Notes: generated by a model not told the origin, from the letters alone. A stretch of DNA of 64,000 bases from Pseudomonadales bacterium (GCA_022072145.1 JAJVIG010000043.1:1-64000), one strand, 5' to 3'. Numbered from the stretch's first letter, positions 47,690 through 56,467 are shown. Made by a program: numbers and translations.

Positions 47690-48291
47690 CTACGCTCGCC
47701 ATCGCGCCTGCGCGCCGCACGCAGGTCGCCCTGATGTTCGTGATCCCGCTGGTCGTGATCGGGCTCGCGACGCTGGTGTACTACACCGGCATCGGCGTGC
47801 CGCGTGCGACCAGCAACCGCGGCGAACTCCTGCAGCCGCCACCCAATATCGACGCGGTGGCGCTGCGTGAAACCGGCGGTGCGCCGTGGCGCCACGCCGG
47901 CGCCGAGCGAGACTGGTCGATGCTGGTGGTGGCCAGCGGCGAGTGCGCCCAGGACTGCCGCGAACGCGTGCATCTGACGCGCCAGGTGCGCACTGCGCTC
48001 GGCCGTGATGCGCCGCGCGTGGCGCGGCTGCTGGTCGGCACCGGTGGCGCGGTGGATGCCGCGCTCGTTGCCGAGCTGCGCGGCGAGCACCATGACCTGC
48101 TCGCGCTGCGCGCCGACGACGAGGACGCCTTCGAACGCCTGCTCGATCGTGCGCCCGGGGCGCCCGTCGGCGTGTACCTGGTCGATCCGCGCGGTTTCGT
48201 GATGATGCGCTACGATGCCATCCATGGCGGTCGCGAGATGCTCGGCGACCTGCGCTTCCTGCTGCGCCATTCCGCGCCGCCGGCCCGCTGA
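47686..48291 (+). CDS. Membrane-anchored CxxxC thioredoxin-like protein of the cox operon
   Basis: A 201-residue protein with one N-terminal transmembrane helix (VALMFVIPLVVIGLATLVYY) and a periplasmic domain. Cys87 and Cys91 form CAQDC in the setting WSMLVVASGECAQDC, which resembles the CxxxC copper site of SCO proteins on a thioredoxin fold. Pseudomonas cox clusters have a conserved unnamed gene in this position. A role in copper or thiol handling during oxidase assembly is an inference. ATG overlaps the SURF1 stop, and ctaB follows after 14 bp. Confidence 0.75.
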   Translation: MTTLAIAPARRTQVALMFVIPLVVIGLATLVYYTGIGVPRATSNRGELLQPPPNIDAVALRETGGAPWRHAGAERDWSMLVVASGECAQDCRERVHLTRQVRTALGRDAPRVARLLVGTGGAVDAALVAELRGEHHDLLALRADDEDAFERLLDRAPGAPVGVYLVDPRGFVMMRYDAIHGGREMLGDLRFLLRHSAPPAR

Positions 48292-48305
48292 AGGAGCAAC
48301 CCTCG

Positions 48306-49223
48306 ATGGAAGGCACACAGGTGCGCGCAGCGTACGCCGGCTGGCGCGATTACCTCGAACTGTGCAAGCCGCGCGTGGTGCTGCTGATGCTGCTGACCGC
48401 GCTGGTCGGCATGTTCCTCGCCACGCCGGCCATGGTGCCGTGGCGGGTGCTGCTGCTCGGCAACCTCGGTATCGCATTGTGCGCGGCGGCGGCGGCGGCG
48501 GTGAACCACATCGCGGACCGCCATGCCGACGCGCGCATGGCGCGCACGCGCAACCGGCCGCTGGTACGCGGGCGCGTCGCTACATCGCACGCGATCGCGT
48601 TCGCCGCGCTGACCGGCGTGGCGGGCACCGCGATCCTCGCGCTAGGCGTCAACCCGCTGACTGCCTGGCTGACGGTGGCATCCGTGATCGGCTATGCGTT
48701 CGTCTATACGTTCTGGCTCAAACGCGCCACGCCGCAGAACATCGTGATCGGCGGTCTCGCGGGCGCGGCGCCGCCGCTGCTCGGCTGGACCGCGGTCACC
48801 GGCGAGATCCATCCGTACGCACTGCTGCCGGTGCTGATCATCTTCGCGTGGACGCCGCCGCATTTCTGGGCGCTGGCGATCCAGCGCAAGGACGAGTACG
48901 CCGCGGCAGGGGTGCCGATGCTTCCGGTCACGCACGGCGAGCGCCACACGGCACTGCATGTGCTGCTGTACACGCTGCTGCTGCTGGCGGTGTCGCTGCT
49001 GCCGTTCGCCACCGGCATGAACGGTCCGCTGTATCTGGTGGCGGCGCTGGTGCTCGGGCTGCTGTTCGTGGTCCACGCGCTGCGCCTGCTGCGCGGGACC
49101 GACCGGCGCCAGCCGATGGCCACGTTCCGTTACTCGATCGTCTATCTGATGACGTTGTTCCCGCTGATGCTGCTCGACCACTTCCTGTTCCCGCGCCCGC
49201 TGCTGGCGCTGCTCGCGCCGTGA
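48306..49223 (+). CDS. ctaB: Protoheme IX farnesyltransferase (heme O synthase)
   Basis: UbiA-family membrane enzyme that adds farnesyl to heme b, 305 residues with about nine transmembrane helices. The prenyl-diphosphate/Mg site is NHIADRHADARMARTRNRPL, and the second site lies in the YTFWLKR region. It provides heme O, the precursor of heme A. In related clusters ctaA precedes it, but there is no room or frame for ctaA here. The stop overlaps the SCO gene start. Confidence 0.95.
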   Translation: MEGTQVRAAYAGWRDYLELCKPRVVLLMLLTALVGMFLATPAMVPWRVLLLGNLGIALCAAAAAAVNHIADRHADARMARTRNRPLVRGRVATSHAIAFAALTGVAGTAILALGVNPLTAWLTVASVIGYAFVYTFWLKRATPQNIVIGGLAGAAPPLLGWTAVTGEIHPYALLPVLIIFAWTPPHFWALAIQRKDEYAAAGVPMLPVTHGERHTALHVLLYTLLLLAVSLLPFATGMNGPLYLVAALVLGLLFVVHALRLLRGTDRRQPMATFRYSIVYLMTLFPLMLLDHFLFPRPLLALLAP

Positions 49224-49888
49224 GCGGCGCGGGGGTGGACGCCGCCGGCCGTGCCCGGCGCGTGCGCCTCACGGTGGGCGTGCTGCTCGGCGGCATCTCC
49301 TTGCTGCTCGGGCTGTTCGTGCGTCAGTTCGTGGGGCCCGAGCGCCTCGATCCGCGCTGGCTGCACGATCACGGCGCCGTGCTGTTCGACACGCCGCGCC
49401 CGCTGGCCAGGCAGCAACTGCAGGACCAGGACGGCGACGCCTTCGACGGCAGCGGTTTCGCCGGTCGCTGGAACGTGCTGTTCTTCGGTTTCACTCACTG
49501 CCCGGACGTCTGCCCGACCACGCTGGCGCTGCTCGCCGAGGTCGCGGCGCGGCTGCCCGCCGACGCGGCGCTGGCGCCTCGCTTCTGGCTGGTCACGGTC
49601 GATCCGGAGCGCGACACGCCGGCGCTGCTCGCACCGTACGTGCGGCACTTCGACCCGCGCTTCGGCACGCTCGGCGGCGATCCGCAGGCGGTGCAGCGTT
49701 TCGCCGCGGCGTTGTCGGTGCCGTTCGCGCGCCGCGATCTGCCCGCCGGTGGCTACACGATGGATCACTCGGCGAATTTGCTACTGATCGACCCGCTGGG
49801 GCGCTTCGCCGGCTTCGTCACGCCGCCGCTCGAGCGCGAGCGGCTGGTGCGTCTGCTCGCGGTGCTCGGGCGGCACGCGCCGCGCTGA
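49220..49888 (+). CDS. SCO1/SenC-family copper chaperone
   Basis: Thioredoxin-fold copper protein for CuA maturation, 222 residues. It has an N-terminal membrane anchor (LTVGVLLGGISLLLGLFV), the copper-binding THCPDVCP, then WLVTVDPERDTP and the distal histidine in YTMDHSANLLLIDP. The GTG start overlaps the ctaB stop (GTGA). Last gene of the oxidase operon, converging on znuB with 7 bp between. Confidence 0.92.
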   Translation: MSGAGVDAAGRARRVRLTVGVLLGGISLLLGLFVRQFVGPERLDPRWLHDHGAVLFDTPRPLARQQLQDQDGDAFDGSGFAGRWNVLFFGFTHCPDVCPTTLALLAEVAARLPADAALAPRFWLVTVDPERDTPALLAPYVRHFDPRFGTLGGDPQAVQRFAAALSVPFARRDLPAGGYTMDHSANLLLIDPLGRFAGFVTPPLERERLVRLLAVLGRHAPR

Positions 49889-49895
49889 AGCGGTT

Positions 49896-50681
49896 TCAGC
49901 GGCGGCGCGCCAGCGCGTGCGCCAGCACGAACAGCAGGCAGGCCGCCGCCGCCACCGAGGGGCCGGCCGGGGTGTCGAAGGCGTACGAGGAGCCGATCCC
50001 GGCCGCGACCGCCACGCAGCCGAACAGCGCACCGCCGAGCGCCATCTGCTCCGGCGAGCGCGCGCAGGCACGCGCGGCCGCCGGCGGGACGATCATCAGC
50101 GCGGTGACCAGCAGCGCGCCGATCACCTGCATCCCCACTCCGATCAGCGCGCCGAACGCCAGCATCTGCAGCAGCCGCATGCGCTCTATGTCTACTCCCT
50201 CGATGCGCGCGAGCTCTTCGTCCACCGCCATCGACAGCCACGCGCGCCAGCACACGGCGGCCACCAGCGCCGCGCCGGCGCCCACCGTACCGATCACGAC
50301 GATGTCGGCGTTCGCTACCGCGAGCAGGTCGCCGAACAGATAACTCTCCAGGCTCGCGCGCCGTGGCGACAGCATCGCGACCGCGATGATGCCGAACGCC
50401 AGCGTGCCGTGCGCGATCACCGCCAGCAGCGTGTCCGAGGCGAGGTGCCGGCTGCCCTGCAGCCGCGCGAAGCCGAACGCGACCAGCAGGCACAGCAGCA
50501 ACGCCCCCAGCGTGAGGTCGATGTCGAGGAACAAGCCGAGCGCGATGCCGAGCAGCGCACCGTGCGCCAGCGTGTCGCCGAAGAAGGCCATGCGCCGCCA
50601 CACCAGGAAACTGCCGAGCGCACCGCCGACCAGCGCGATCGCCACCCCGGCGGCCAGCGCGCGCAGCAGGAACTCATCCAT
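49896..50681 (-). CDS. znuB: Zinc ABC transporter permease ZnuB
   Basis: ABC-3 family inner-membrane permease, 261 residues with about eight transmembrane helices. Family marks are RRMAFFGDTLAHGALLGIALG near the N terminus and GVGMQVIGALLVTALMIVPPAAA. It overlaps the znuC end by 8 bp and ends the zur-znuC-znuB operon. Confidence 0.93.
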   Translation of the reverse strand: MDEFLLRALAAGVAIALVGGALGSFLVWRRMAFFGDTLAHGALLGIALGLFLDIDLTLGALLLCLLVAFGFARLQGSRHLASDTLLAVIAHGTLAFGIIAVAMLSPRRASLESYLFGDLLAVANADIVVIGTVGAGAALVAAVCWRAWLSMAVDEELARIEGVDIERMRLLQMLAFGALIGVGMQVIGALLVTALMIVPPAAARACARSPEQMALGGALFGCVAVAAGIGSSYAFDTPAGPSVAAAACLLFVLAHALARRR

Positions 50682-51426
50682 GCTCGCGCCCCACCACGTG
50701 GCCGTGGACGTCGTGTTCGTGGTCGTGGTGATGCGCGTACAGCGCCAGCCCCTCGACCGGACGCCGCCCGAACAGGTGCAGGAACTCCGGGTGCGCGCCC
50801 ACCACCTCGGGCTTGCCGGCGCAACAGACGTGGCGGTTCAGGCACAGCACGGTGTCGGTGGCTGCCATCACCAGGTGCAGGTCGTGCGAGATCATCAGCA
50901 CCGCGCAGCGGTGCCGCCGGCGCACGGTGTCGATCAGCCGGTACAGTGCGGCCTGACCGTTGACGTCCACGCCCTGTGCCGGTTCGTCGAGCACCAGCAG
51001 CCGCGGGTTGCGCAGCAGTGCGCGCGCGAGCAGCACGCGCTGGAATTCGCCGCCGGACACCGCCGCCAGCGGCGTCTTCAGCAGCGACTCGATGCCGACC
51101 TCGGCGGCGGTTGCCGCGATCGCCTGCGGGTCGCGCTCGGCGAGTCGCAGGAAGCGGCCCACGTCGAGCGGCAGGCCGGGATCGATCGCCAGCCGCTGCG
51201 GCATGTAGCCGATGCGCAGCCCCGGCTGGCGCCAGATGCTGCCGGTGCCGGGTTCGACCAGTCCCATCAGGATGCGCAGCAACGAGGTCTTGCCGGCGCC
51301 GTTCGGTCCGATCACGGTCAGGATCTCGCTCGCGAACAGCGTCAGCGAGACGCCGCTGAGGATCGTCTCGCCGCCGACCTTCCAGCCGACGTCGCGTGCC
51401 TCGAGGATGCGTTCGCCGCCGCTCAT
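50674..51426 (-). CDS. znuC: Zinc ABC transporter ATP-binding protein ZnuC with His-rich tail
   Basis: ATPase of the zinc importer, 250 residues. Walker A is GPNGAGKTS, the signature is VSGGEFQRVLLARALL, Walker B is LLVLDEPAQGVD, and the switch His is in MISHDLHLV. The last 20 residues (starting YAHHHDHEHDVHGH) are unusually rich in histidine and may bind zinc at the cytoplasmic face. The ATG overlaps the zur stop. Confidence 0.94.
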   Translation of the reverse strand: MSGGERILEARDVGWKVGGETILSGVSLTLFASEILTVIGPNGAGKTSLLRILMGLVEPGTGSIWRQPGLRIGYMPQRLAIDPGLPLDVGRFLRLAERDPQAIAATAAEVGIESLLKTPLAAVSGGEFQRVLLARALLRNPRLLVLDEPAQGVDVNGQAALYRLIDTVRRRHRCAVLMISHDLHLVMAATDTVLCLNRHVCCAGKPEVVGAHPEFLHLFGRRPVEGLALYAHHHDHEHDVHGHVVGREHG

Positions 51427-51941
51427 CGCGGCGTGCCCGCGCAGGCCGGACAGCGTCCCAGCACTTCCAGTGTCATCGACTCGACCGTGAAGCCCGCGCT
51501 GGCCGCGCAGGCGGCCACCGCATCGCGGATCGCCGGTTGCGCGGTCTCGAGCGTGTGCCCGCAGCCGCGGCATATATACAGCGCGTGATCGTGCGGGCCG
51601 TCGCCGATCTGGCAGCCGATGTACGCGTTCAGCGACTCGACGCGGTGCACCAGGCCGTGTTCGCGCAGGAACTCGAGTGCGCGATAGACCGTGGGCGGAC
51701 CGGGACGGCGGCTGCCGGAGGCGGTGCCGAGCATGTCGAGCAGCGCGTAGGCTCCCACCGGGCGGTGGCTCTGCCAGACCAGTCGCAGTACCTGTTCGCG
51801 CAAACCGGTCAGGCGCGCACCGCGTTCGCGACACGCGCTGCGCGCGCGCGCCAGCGCGTCCTCGACGCAGCGCGCGTGGTCATGCGCCGCGAAGGCGGTG
51901 CCCACGGGGGCGGCGGTGGTGGTCGCCAAGCGTTTGCTCAT
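51423..51941 (-). CDS. zur: Zinc uptake regulator Zur (Fur family)
   Basis: Zinc-responsive repressor, 172 residues from the ATG at 51941. A winged helix (RLTGLREQVLRLVWQSHRPVGAYALLDML, then PTVYRALEFLREHGLVHRVES) precedes the dimerisation domain. Structural zinc cysteines are visible as CRGCG and CPAC, with HDHALYIC between. An in-frame TTG seven codons upstream with GGGGGAA before it is a second possible start and would place the operator inside the coding region. It shares the operator with divergent znuA. Confidence 0.9.
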   Translation of the reverse strand: MSKRLATTTAAPVGTAFAAHDHARCVEDALARARSACRERGARLTGLREQVLRLVWQSHRPVGAYALLDMLGTASGSRRPGPPTVYRALEFLREHGLVHRVESLNAYIGCQIGDGPHDHALYICRGCGHTLETAQPAIRDAVAACAASAGFTVESMTLEVLGRCPACAGTPR

Positions 51942-51944
51942 ATG

Positions 51945-51957
51945 GTTATAGTGTAAC
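51945..51957. promoter_or_regulatory. Zur-box-like operator between zur and znuA
   Basis: GTTATAGTGTAAC matches 11 of 13 bases of the gammaproteobacterial Zur-box core GTTATAATATAAC and has GTTA/TAAC arms. It overlaps -10-like hexamers in both directions (TATAGT rightward at 51947-51952, TATAAC leftward at 51945-51950). Bound Zur would therefore block both znuA and zur-znuCB. It lies 3 bp from the zur ATG, leaving almost no leader. Confidence 0.75.
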
Positions 51958-51979
51958 TTCAATTCCCCCGGAGCCGTGC

Positions 51980-52891
51980 ATGCCGCACTGCATCGTCACG
52001 CGCGTCGCCGGCGCGCTGCTGTTCTCGCTGCTGCTCGCGCCGGTCGCCGTGCCGGCGGTGGCTGCCGAGGCCACGCCGCCAATGGTCGTCGCGAGCATAC
52101 GCCCGCTGCACCTGATCGTGCTCGCGCTGGCCGGCGGGGAGGTCGATGCGCGCCAGCTGCTCGACGCCGGCGGCTCCGCGCACGATTTCGCGCTGCGCCC
52201 CTCGCAACTGCGGCTGCTGCGCGACGCGCGGCAACTGTTCTGGATCGACCCGGCGCTCGAGCACCCGCTCGGGCCGCTGCTCGCGCGGCTGCCGGGGCCG
52301 CGCCACGACACCGCGCTGCTGGCGCGGCTCGGGTTGCCCGCGCGCGCCGACGGCGTGGCCGATCCGCACGTCTGGCTGGATCCGCGGCTGGCGCTGGCGC
52401 TCGCCACCGAGGTCGATCGCGTGCTGGTCGATCGCGGCCTGCTGCCGGCCGACCGCTTGCGCCTCGCGGCGTTCGCCGCGAGCATGCGTGCGGCCGAGCA
52501 ACGCATGGGCGCCGAACTCGCCGGCCTGCAGGATCGGCCGTTCGCGGCGATGCACGACGGCTACACGTGGTTCGTGCAGCGCTTCGGCCTGCGCCCGCCG
52601 GCCGTGCTCGCGCTCGACGCCGAGCAGCAGGTCGGGGCGCGCACGCTGGTGCGCATGCGCCGCGAGGTGCGCGAACACGGCGCGCGCTGCCTGCTGGCCG
52701 AGCGCTCGGGCGGCAACCTGCGGCTGGCGCGCTCGATCGCCGACGGTGGCGGCGTGCCGGTGGTCGAGCTCGACGCGCTGGCCGCCGGCGTCACGGACGA
52801 TCGCGAGGCCTTCGCGCGTTTCCTCGTCGAATTCGCGCGCGGCGTCGCCGGATGCCTGCGCGCGCAGGACCCAGCCGGCAGCGCGGAGTAA
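51980..52891 (+). CDS. znuA: Zinc ABC transporter substrate-binding protein ZnuA
   Basis: Periplasmic cluster A-I zinc-binding protein, 303 residues, with a signal peptide (RVAGALLFSLLLAPVAVPAVAA). Likely metal ligands are the histidines in SIRPLH, SAHDF and ADPHVWLDP, with MHDGYTWF further on. The long His/Asp-rich loop found in many ZnuA proteins is missing. The ATG at 51980 follows a GGAG site. Divergent from zur; polA follows after 6 bp. Confidence 0.92.
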   Translation: MPHCIVTRVAGALLFSLLLAPVAVPAVAAEATPPMVVASIRPLHLIVLALAGGEVDARQLLDAGGSAHDFALRPSQLRLLRDARQLFWIDPALEHPLGPLLARLPGPRHDTALLARLGLPARADGVADPHVWLDPRLALALATEVDRVLVDRGLLPADRLRLAAFAASMRAAEQRMGAELAGLQDRPFAAMHDGYTWFVQRFGLRPPAVLALDAEQQVGARTLVRMRREVREHGARCLLAERSGGNLRLARSIADGGGVPVVELDALAAGVTDDREAFARFLVEFARGVAGCLRAQDPAGSAE

Positions 52892-52897
52892 CGCACC

Positions 52898-55645
52898 ATG
52901 GCCGCAGACAGCAGCGCGACACACCCGGCCCTGATCCTGGTCGATGGTTCCTCCTACCTGTATCGCGCGTTTCACGCGCTGCCGCCACTGTCGACCGCCG
53001 ACGGACGCCCGACCGGCGCCGTGCGCGGCGTGGTCGCGATGCTGCGCAAGCTCTGCCGCGCGTACCCCGGCGTGCCGGTCGTGGTGGTGTTCGATGCCAA
53101 GGGTCCGACCTTCCGCGAACGCCTCTATCCCGGCTACAAGGCCAGCCGTCCCTCGATGCCCGACGAACTGCGCGCGCAGGTCGAGCCGTTGCACGCGATC
53201 GTGCGCGCGATGGGGCTGCCGTTGCTGTGCGTGCCCGACGTCGAGGCCGACGACGTGATCGGCACCCTGGCGGCGTCGGCGAGCGCCAGCGGGGCGCAGG
53301 TGCTCGTTTCCACCGGGGACAAGGATTTCGCGCAGCTGGTCGATGCGCAGGTCACGCTGGTCAACACGATGAACGACACGCGGCTCGACGTCGATGGCGT
53401 GAAACAGCGCTTCGGCATCGCGCCCGGGCAGATCATCGACCTGCTCGCGCTGATGGGCGACAAGATCGACGATATTCCGGGCGTTCCCGGCGTCGGCGAG
53501 AAGGGTGCGCTCGCGCTGCTGCAGAGCCTCGGCAGCCTCGATGCGATCTACGCCGACCTCGACGCGGTGGCCGCGCTGCCGGTGCGCGGCGCGAAATCGC
53601 TGCGCGAGAAGCTGGCCGCCGGGCACGACTTGGCGCTGTTGTCGCGCGCTCTGGCGACGATCCGCACCGACGTGGCACTCGATCTGGACTGGCGCACGCT
53701 GCGCGACGCGGCGCCGGACCGCGAGACGTTGCTGGCGCTGTTCGGCGAACTCGAGTTCCAGACCTGGCGTGAGGAGTTGCTGCGCGAGGGCGGCGGTGCG
53801 GACGCCGCACCGGGGGCCGGCACCCCCGAGGCCGCCGCGCCCGAGTACGAGACCGTGCTCGATCGCGACGCACTGGCGCGCTGGGTGGAACGCGTGGCCG
53901 CGAGCGAGTGTTTCGCGGTCGACACCGAGACCACCAGCCTGGACTACATGGCCGCGCGCGTGGTCGGCATCTCGCTGGCGGTGCAACCGGGGCAGGCCGC
54001 GTACATACCGTTCGGGCACGAGTACCTCGGCGCACCCGCGCAGCTCGAGGCCGCGGAGGTGTTCGCCGCGCTGCGCCCGCTGCTCGAGGCCGAGCGCCCG
54101 CGCAAGATCGGGCAGAACCTCAAGTACGACATCAACGTGCTGGCGAACCACGGAATCGTGCTCGGCGGGATCGGCTGGGACACGATGCTCGAGTCCTACG
54201 TGCTCGACTCGGTGGCCTCGCGCCACGACATGGATACCCTCGCGCTGCGCCACCTCGGACGCCAGACGATCCGCTACGAGGACGTCGCCGGCAAGGGCGC
54301 GAAGCAGATCGGCTTCGAGCAGGTGAAGATCGAGGACGCGGCGCGCTACGCCGCGGAGGATGCCGAGGTCACGCTGTGCCTGCACCAGTCGCTGTGGCCG
54401 CGGCTCGCGGAGCAGGCGCGCCTGCGTGCGGTGTTCGAGGACATCGAGATGCCGCTGGTGCCGGTGCTGTCGCGCCTCGAGCGCCAGGGCGCGCTGGTCG
54501 ATGGGTCGCTGCTCGCGCGTCAGAGCCGCGAGCTCGGTGAGAAGCTGCTCGCGATCGAGGCACGCGCGCACGCGCTGGCCGGCCAGCCGTTCAACCTGGG
54601 TTCGCCGAAGCAGCTGCAGGAAATCCTGTTCGACAAGCTCGGGCTGCCGCGCGTCGGCAAGACGCCGACCGGACAGGCATCGACCGCCGAGCCGGTGCTG
54701 CAGGAGCTGGCCGAACGCTTCGAGCTGCCGCGCGTGCTGCTCGAGTACCGCTCGCTCGCGAAACTGAAGTCCACCTATACCGACCGCCTGCCGCAACAGG
54801 TGTCGTCGCTCACCGGGCGCGTGCACACCTCGTACCAGCAGGCCGTCACGGCGACCGGGCGGCTGTCGTCCACCGATCCGAACCTGCAGAACATCCCGGT
54901 GCGCACCGCCGAGGGCCGGCGCATCCGCCAGGCGTTCGTCGCCCCGCCCGGCTACCGCCTGCTCGCTGCCGATTATTCGCAGATCGAGCTGCGCATCATG
55001 GCGCACCTCTCGGGCGACCGTGGTCTGATCGATGCGTTCGAGCGCGGCCACGACGTCCACCGCGCGACGGCGGCCGAGGTCTTCGGCGTCGCGCTCGCCG
55101 AGGTCGGTGACGAGCAGCGCCGCAGCGCCAAGGCGATCAACTTCGGCCTGATCTACGGCATGTCGGCCTTCGGCCTGGCCAGGCAGCTCGGGGTGGGGCG
55201 CGCGGAGGCGCAGGCCTGGATCGACCGCTACTTCGCGCGCTATCCCGGCGTGCAGGACTACATGGAAAGCACACGCCGGCGCGCGGCGGCCGACGGCTAC
55301 GTCGAGACGCTGTTCGGCCGCCGGCTGTACCTGCCCGAAATCCGCTCCCGCAATCCCGCCAGCCGCCAGGCGGCCGAGCGCACCGCGATCAACGCGCCGA
55401 TGCAGGGCAGCGCGGCCGATATCATCAAGCGCGCGATGATCACCATCGACGGCTGGCTGAGCGCGAGCGCCTTCCCGGCGCACATGGTGCTGCAGGTGCA
55501 CGACGAGCTGGTGTTCGAAGTGCGCGAGGATGCGGTGGACGAACTCGGCGAGCAGGTGCGCCAGCGCATGTCGGCTGCCGCCGCGCTCGCGGTGGAACTG
55601 GTGGTCGACGTGGGCAGCGGCGGCAACTGGGACGAGGCGCACTGA
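52898..55645 (+). CDS. polA: DNA polymerase I
   Basis: Repair and Okazaki-fragment polymerase, 915 residues with all three activities. The 5'-nuclease domain starts LILVDGSSYLYRAFHAL and includes STGDKDFAQLV. The 3'-5' exonuclease has AVDTETTSLD with the catalytic Asp and Glu, so proofreading appears intact. The polymerase motifs are A (LLAADYSQIELR), B (RRSAKAINFGLIYG) and C (QVHDELVFEV). Confidence 0.97.
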   Translation: MAADSSATHPALILVDGSSYLYRAFHALPPLSTADGRPTGAVRGVVAMLRKLCRAYPGVPVVVVFDAKGPTFRERLYPGYKASRPSMPDELRAQVEPLHAIVRAMGLPLLCVPDVEADDVIGTLAASASASGAQVLVSTGDKDFAQLVDAQVTLVNTMNDTRLDVDGVKQRFGIAPGQIIDLLALMGDKIDDIPGVPGVGEKGALALLQSLGSLDAIYADLDAVAALPVRGAKSLREKLAAGHDLALLSRALATIRTDVALDLDWRTLRDAAPDRETLLALFGELEFQTWREELLREGGGADAAPGAGTPEAAAPEYETVLDRDALARWVERVAASECFAVDTETTSLDYMAARVVGISLAVQPGQAAYIPFGHEYLGAPAQLEAAEVFAALRPLLEAERPRKIGQNLKYDINVLANHGIVLGGIGWDTMLESYVLDSVASRHDMDTLALRHLGRQTIRYEDVAGKGAKQIGFEQVKIEDAARYAAEDAEVTLCLHQSLWPRLAEQARLRAVFEDIEMPLVPVLSRLERQGALVDGSLLARQSRELGEKLLAIEARAHALAGQPFNLGSPKQLQEILFDKLGLPRVGKTPTGQASTAEPVLQELAERFELPRVLLEYRSLAKLKSTYTDRLPQQVSSLTGRVHTSYQQAVTATGRLSSTDPNLQNIPVRTAEGRRIRQAFVAPPGYRLLAADYSQIELRIMAHLSGDRGLIDAFERGHDVHRATAAEVFGVALAEVGDEQRRSAKAINFGLIYGMSAFGLARQLGVGRAEAQAWIDRYFARYPGVQDYMESTRRRAAADGYVETLFGRRLYLPEIRSRNPASRQAAERTAINAPMQGSAADIIKRAMITIDGWLSASAFPAHMVLQVHDELVFEVREDAVDELGEQVRQRMSAAAALAVELVVDVGSGGNWDEAH

Positions 55646-55745
55646 GTGCCACGGTGCCAGCGTGCGGCGGCGAAGAACCGCCGCCGCACGCCTCATGGAT
55701 TGTGGCGACCCCCTGTTCGGTCCGCGCCGTACCCCGACGTGCTGG

Positions 55746-55808
55746 CGTAGGTCCGGGCTGTGCCCGGACATTTGTGCCAGCCATGTTCGGCCGCAGGCCG
55801 AACCTACG
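55746..55808. repeat. REPIN-like inverted pair of palindromes
   Basis: Two hairpins in opposite orientation: GTCCGGGC-TGT-GCCCGGAC at 55751-55769 and GTTCGGCC-GCA-GGCCGAAC at 55785-55803, each an 8-bp perfect stem with a 3-base loop. They are flanked by CGTAG (55746) and CTACG (55804). The mirror-image flanks and 15-bp spacer match the layout of REP doublets spread by RAYT transposases. No such transposase is in the window. The right flank includes the engB stop codon. The rest of the 158-bp polA-engB gap shows nothing else. Confidence 0.65.
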
Positions 55809-56436
55809 CGGGGGGCGCGGTGAACCAGCCGTCGAGGTGCGCTCTCGCCTCGTCGAGGCCGGTGCCGTCGAGCGCCGAGAACAGTTGCACCGTGGTTGCC
55901 GGCACCGTGGCCAGCTCGCGGCGCACGGCGAGCAGCGTGGATTTCGCGGTGCCGCGCGCGAGCTTGTCGGACTTGGTCAGCAGCACGTGCAGCGGAATCG
56001 ACAGCGTGGCCGCCCAGCGGACCAGGTCGCGGTCCTGGTCCTTCAGCGGATGCCGCACGTCCATCAGCAGCACGATCCCGGCGAGCGAGCGCCGCTCGCG
56101 CAGGTAGCTCTCGACGAGCCGGCCCCAGGCGCGACGCAGTTCCTCGGGAATGCGCGCGAAGCCGTAGCCGGGCAGGTCCACCAGCCGACGCCGGTCGTCG
56201 AGCGCGAAGAAGTTGATCTGCTGCGTGCGTCCCGGCGTCTTGCTGGTGCGTGCCAGCTTGCCCTGGCCGCAGATCGTGTTGATCGCGCTCGACTTGCCCG
56301 CGTTCGAGCGACCGGCGAAAGCCACTTCGATGCCTTCGTCGGGGGGGCACTGGGCGAGTCGCGCGACGCTCAGGACGAAGCTGGCGCGCCGGTAATCGGG
56401 GGCATCCGCAGGGGCCGACAAAAACCTATTCCTCAC
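55804..56436 (-). CDS. engB: Ribosome-biogenesis GTPase EngB (YsxC/YihA)
   Basis: Essential GTPase acting in 50S subunit assembly, 210 residues. G1 is GRSNAGKSS, the switch region contains [12 protein letters not shown]3 is DLPGYGFA, and G4 is TKSDKL. The GTG start at 56436 precedes the conserved [12 protein letters not shown]. Its stop lies inside the outer arm of the repeat pair. Confidence 0.95.
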   Translation of the reverse strand: MRNRFLSAPADAPDYRRASFVLSVARLAQCPPDEGIEVAFAGRSNAGKSSAINTICGQGKLARTSKTPGRTQQINFFALDDRRRLVDLPGYGFARIPEELRRAWGRLVESYLRERRSLAGIVLLMDVRHPLKDQDRDLVRWAATLSIPLHVLLTKSDKLARGTAKSTLLAVRRELATVPATTVQLFSALDGTGLDEARAHLDGWFTAPPA

Positions 56437-56461
56437 GTTTCATGTTGGAAACCCGCTTTGC

Positions 56462-56467
56462 TATACT
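56462..56467 (+). promoter_or_regulatory. Predicted -10 element of cytochrome c5 gene
   Basis: TATACT with a weak -35-like TTCATG (56439-56444) at 17 bp. It would give a leader of about 90 bases. Confidence 0.4.

Noticed and set aside
51959-56350. Very long minus-strand frame of about 1460 codons opposite znuA and polA
   Set aside because: It lies antisense to two certain genes with all catalytic motifs; the translation is repetitive Arg/His/Gln/Ala-rich sequence without a family.
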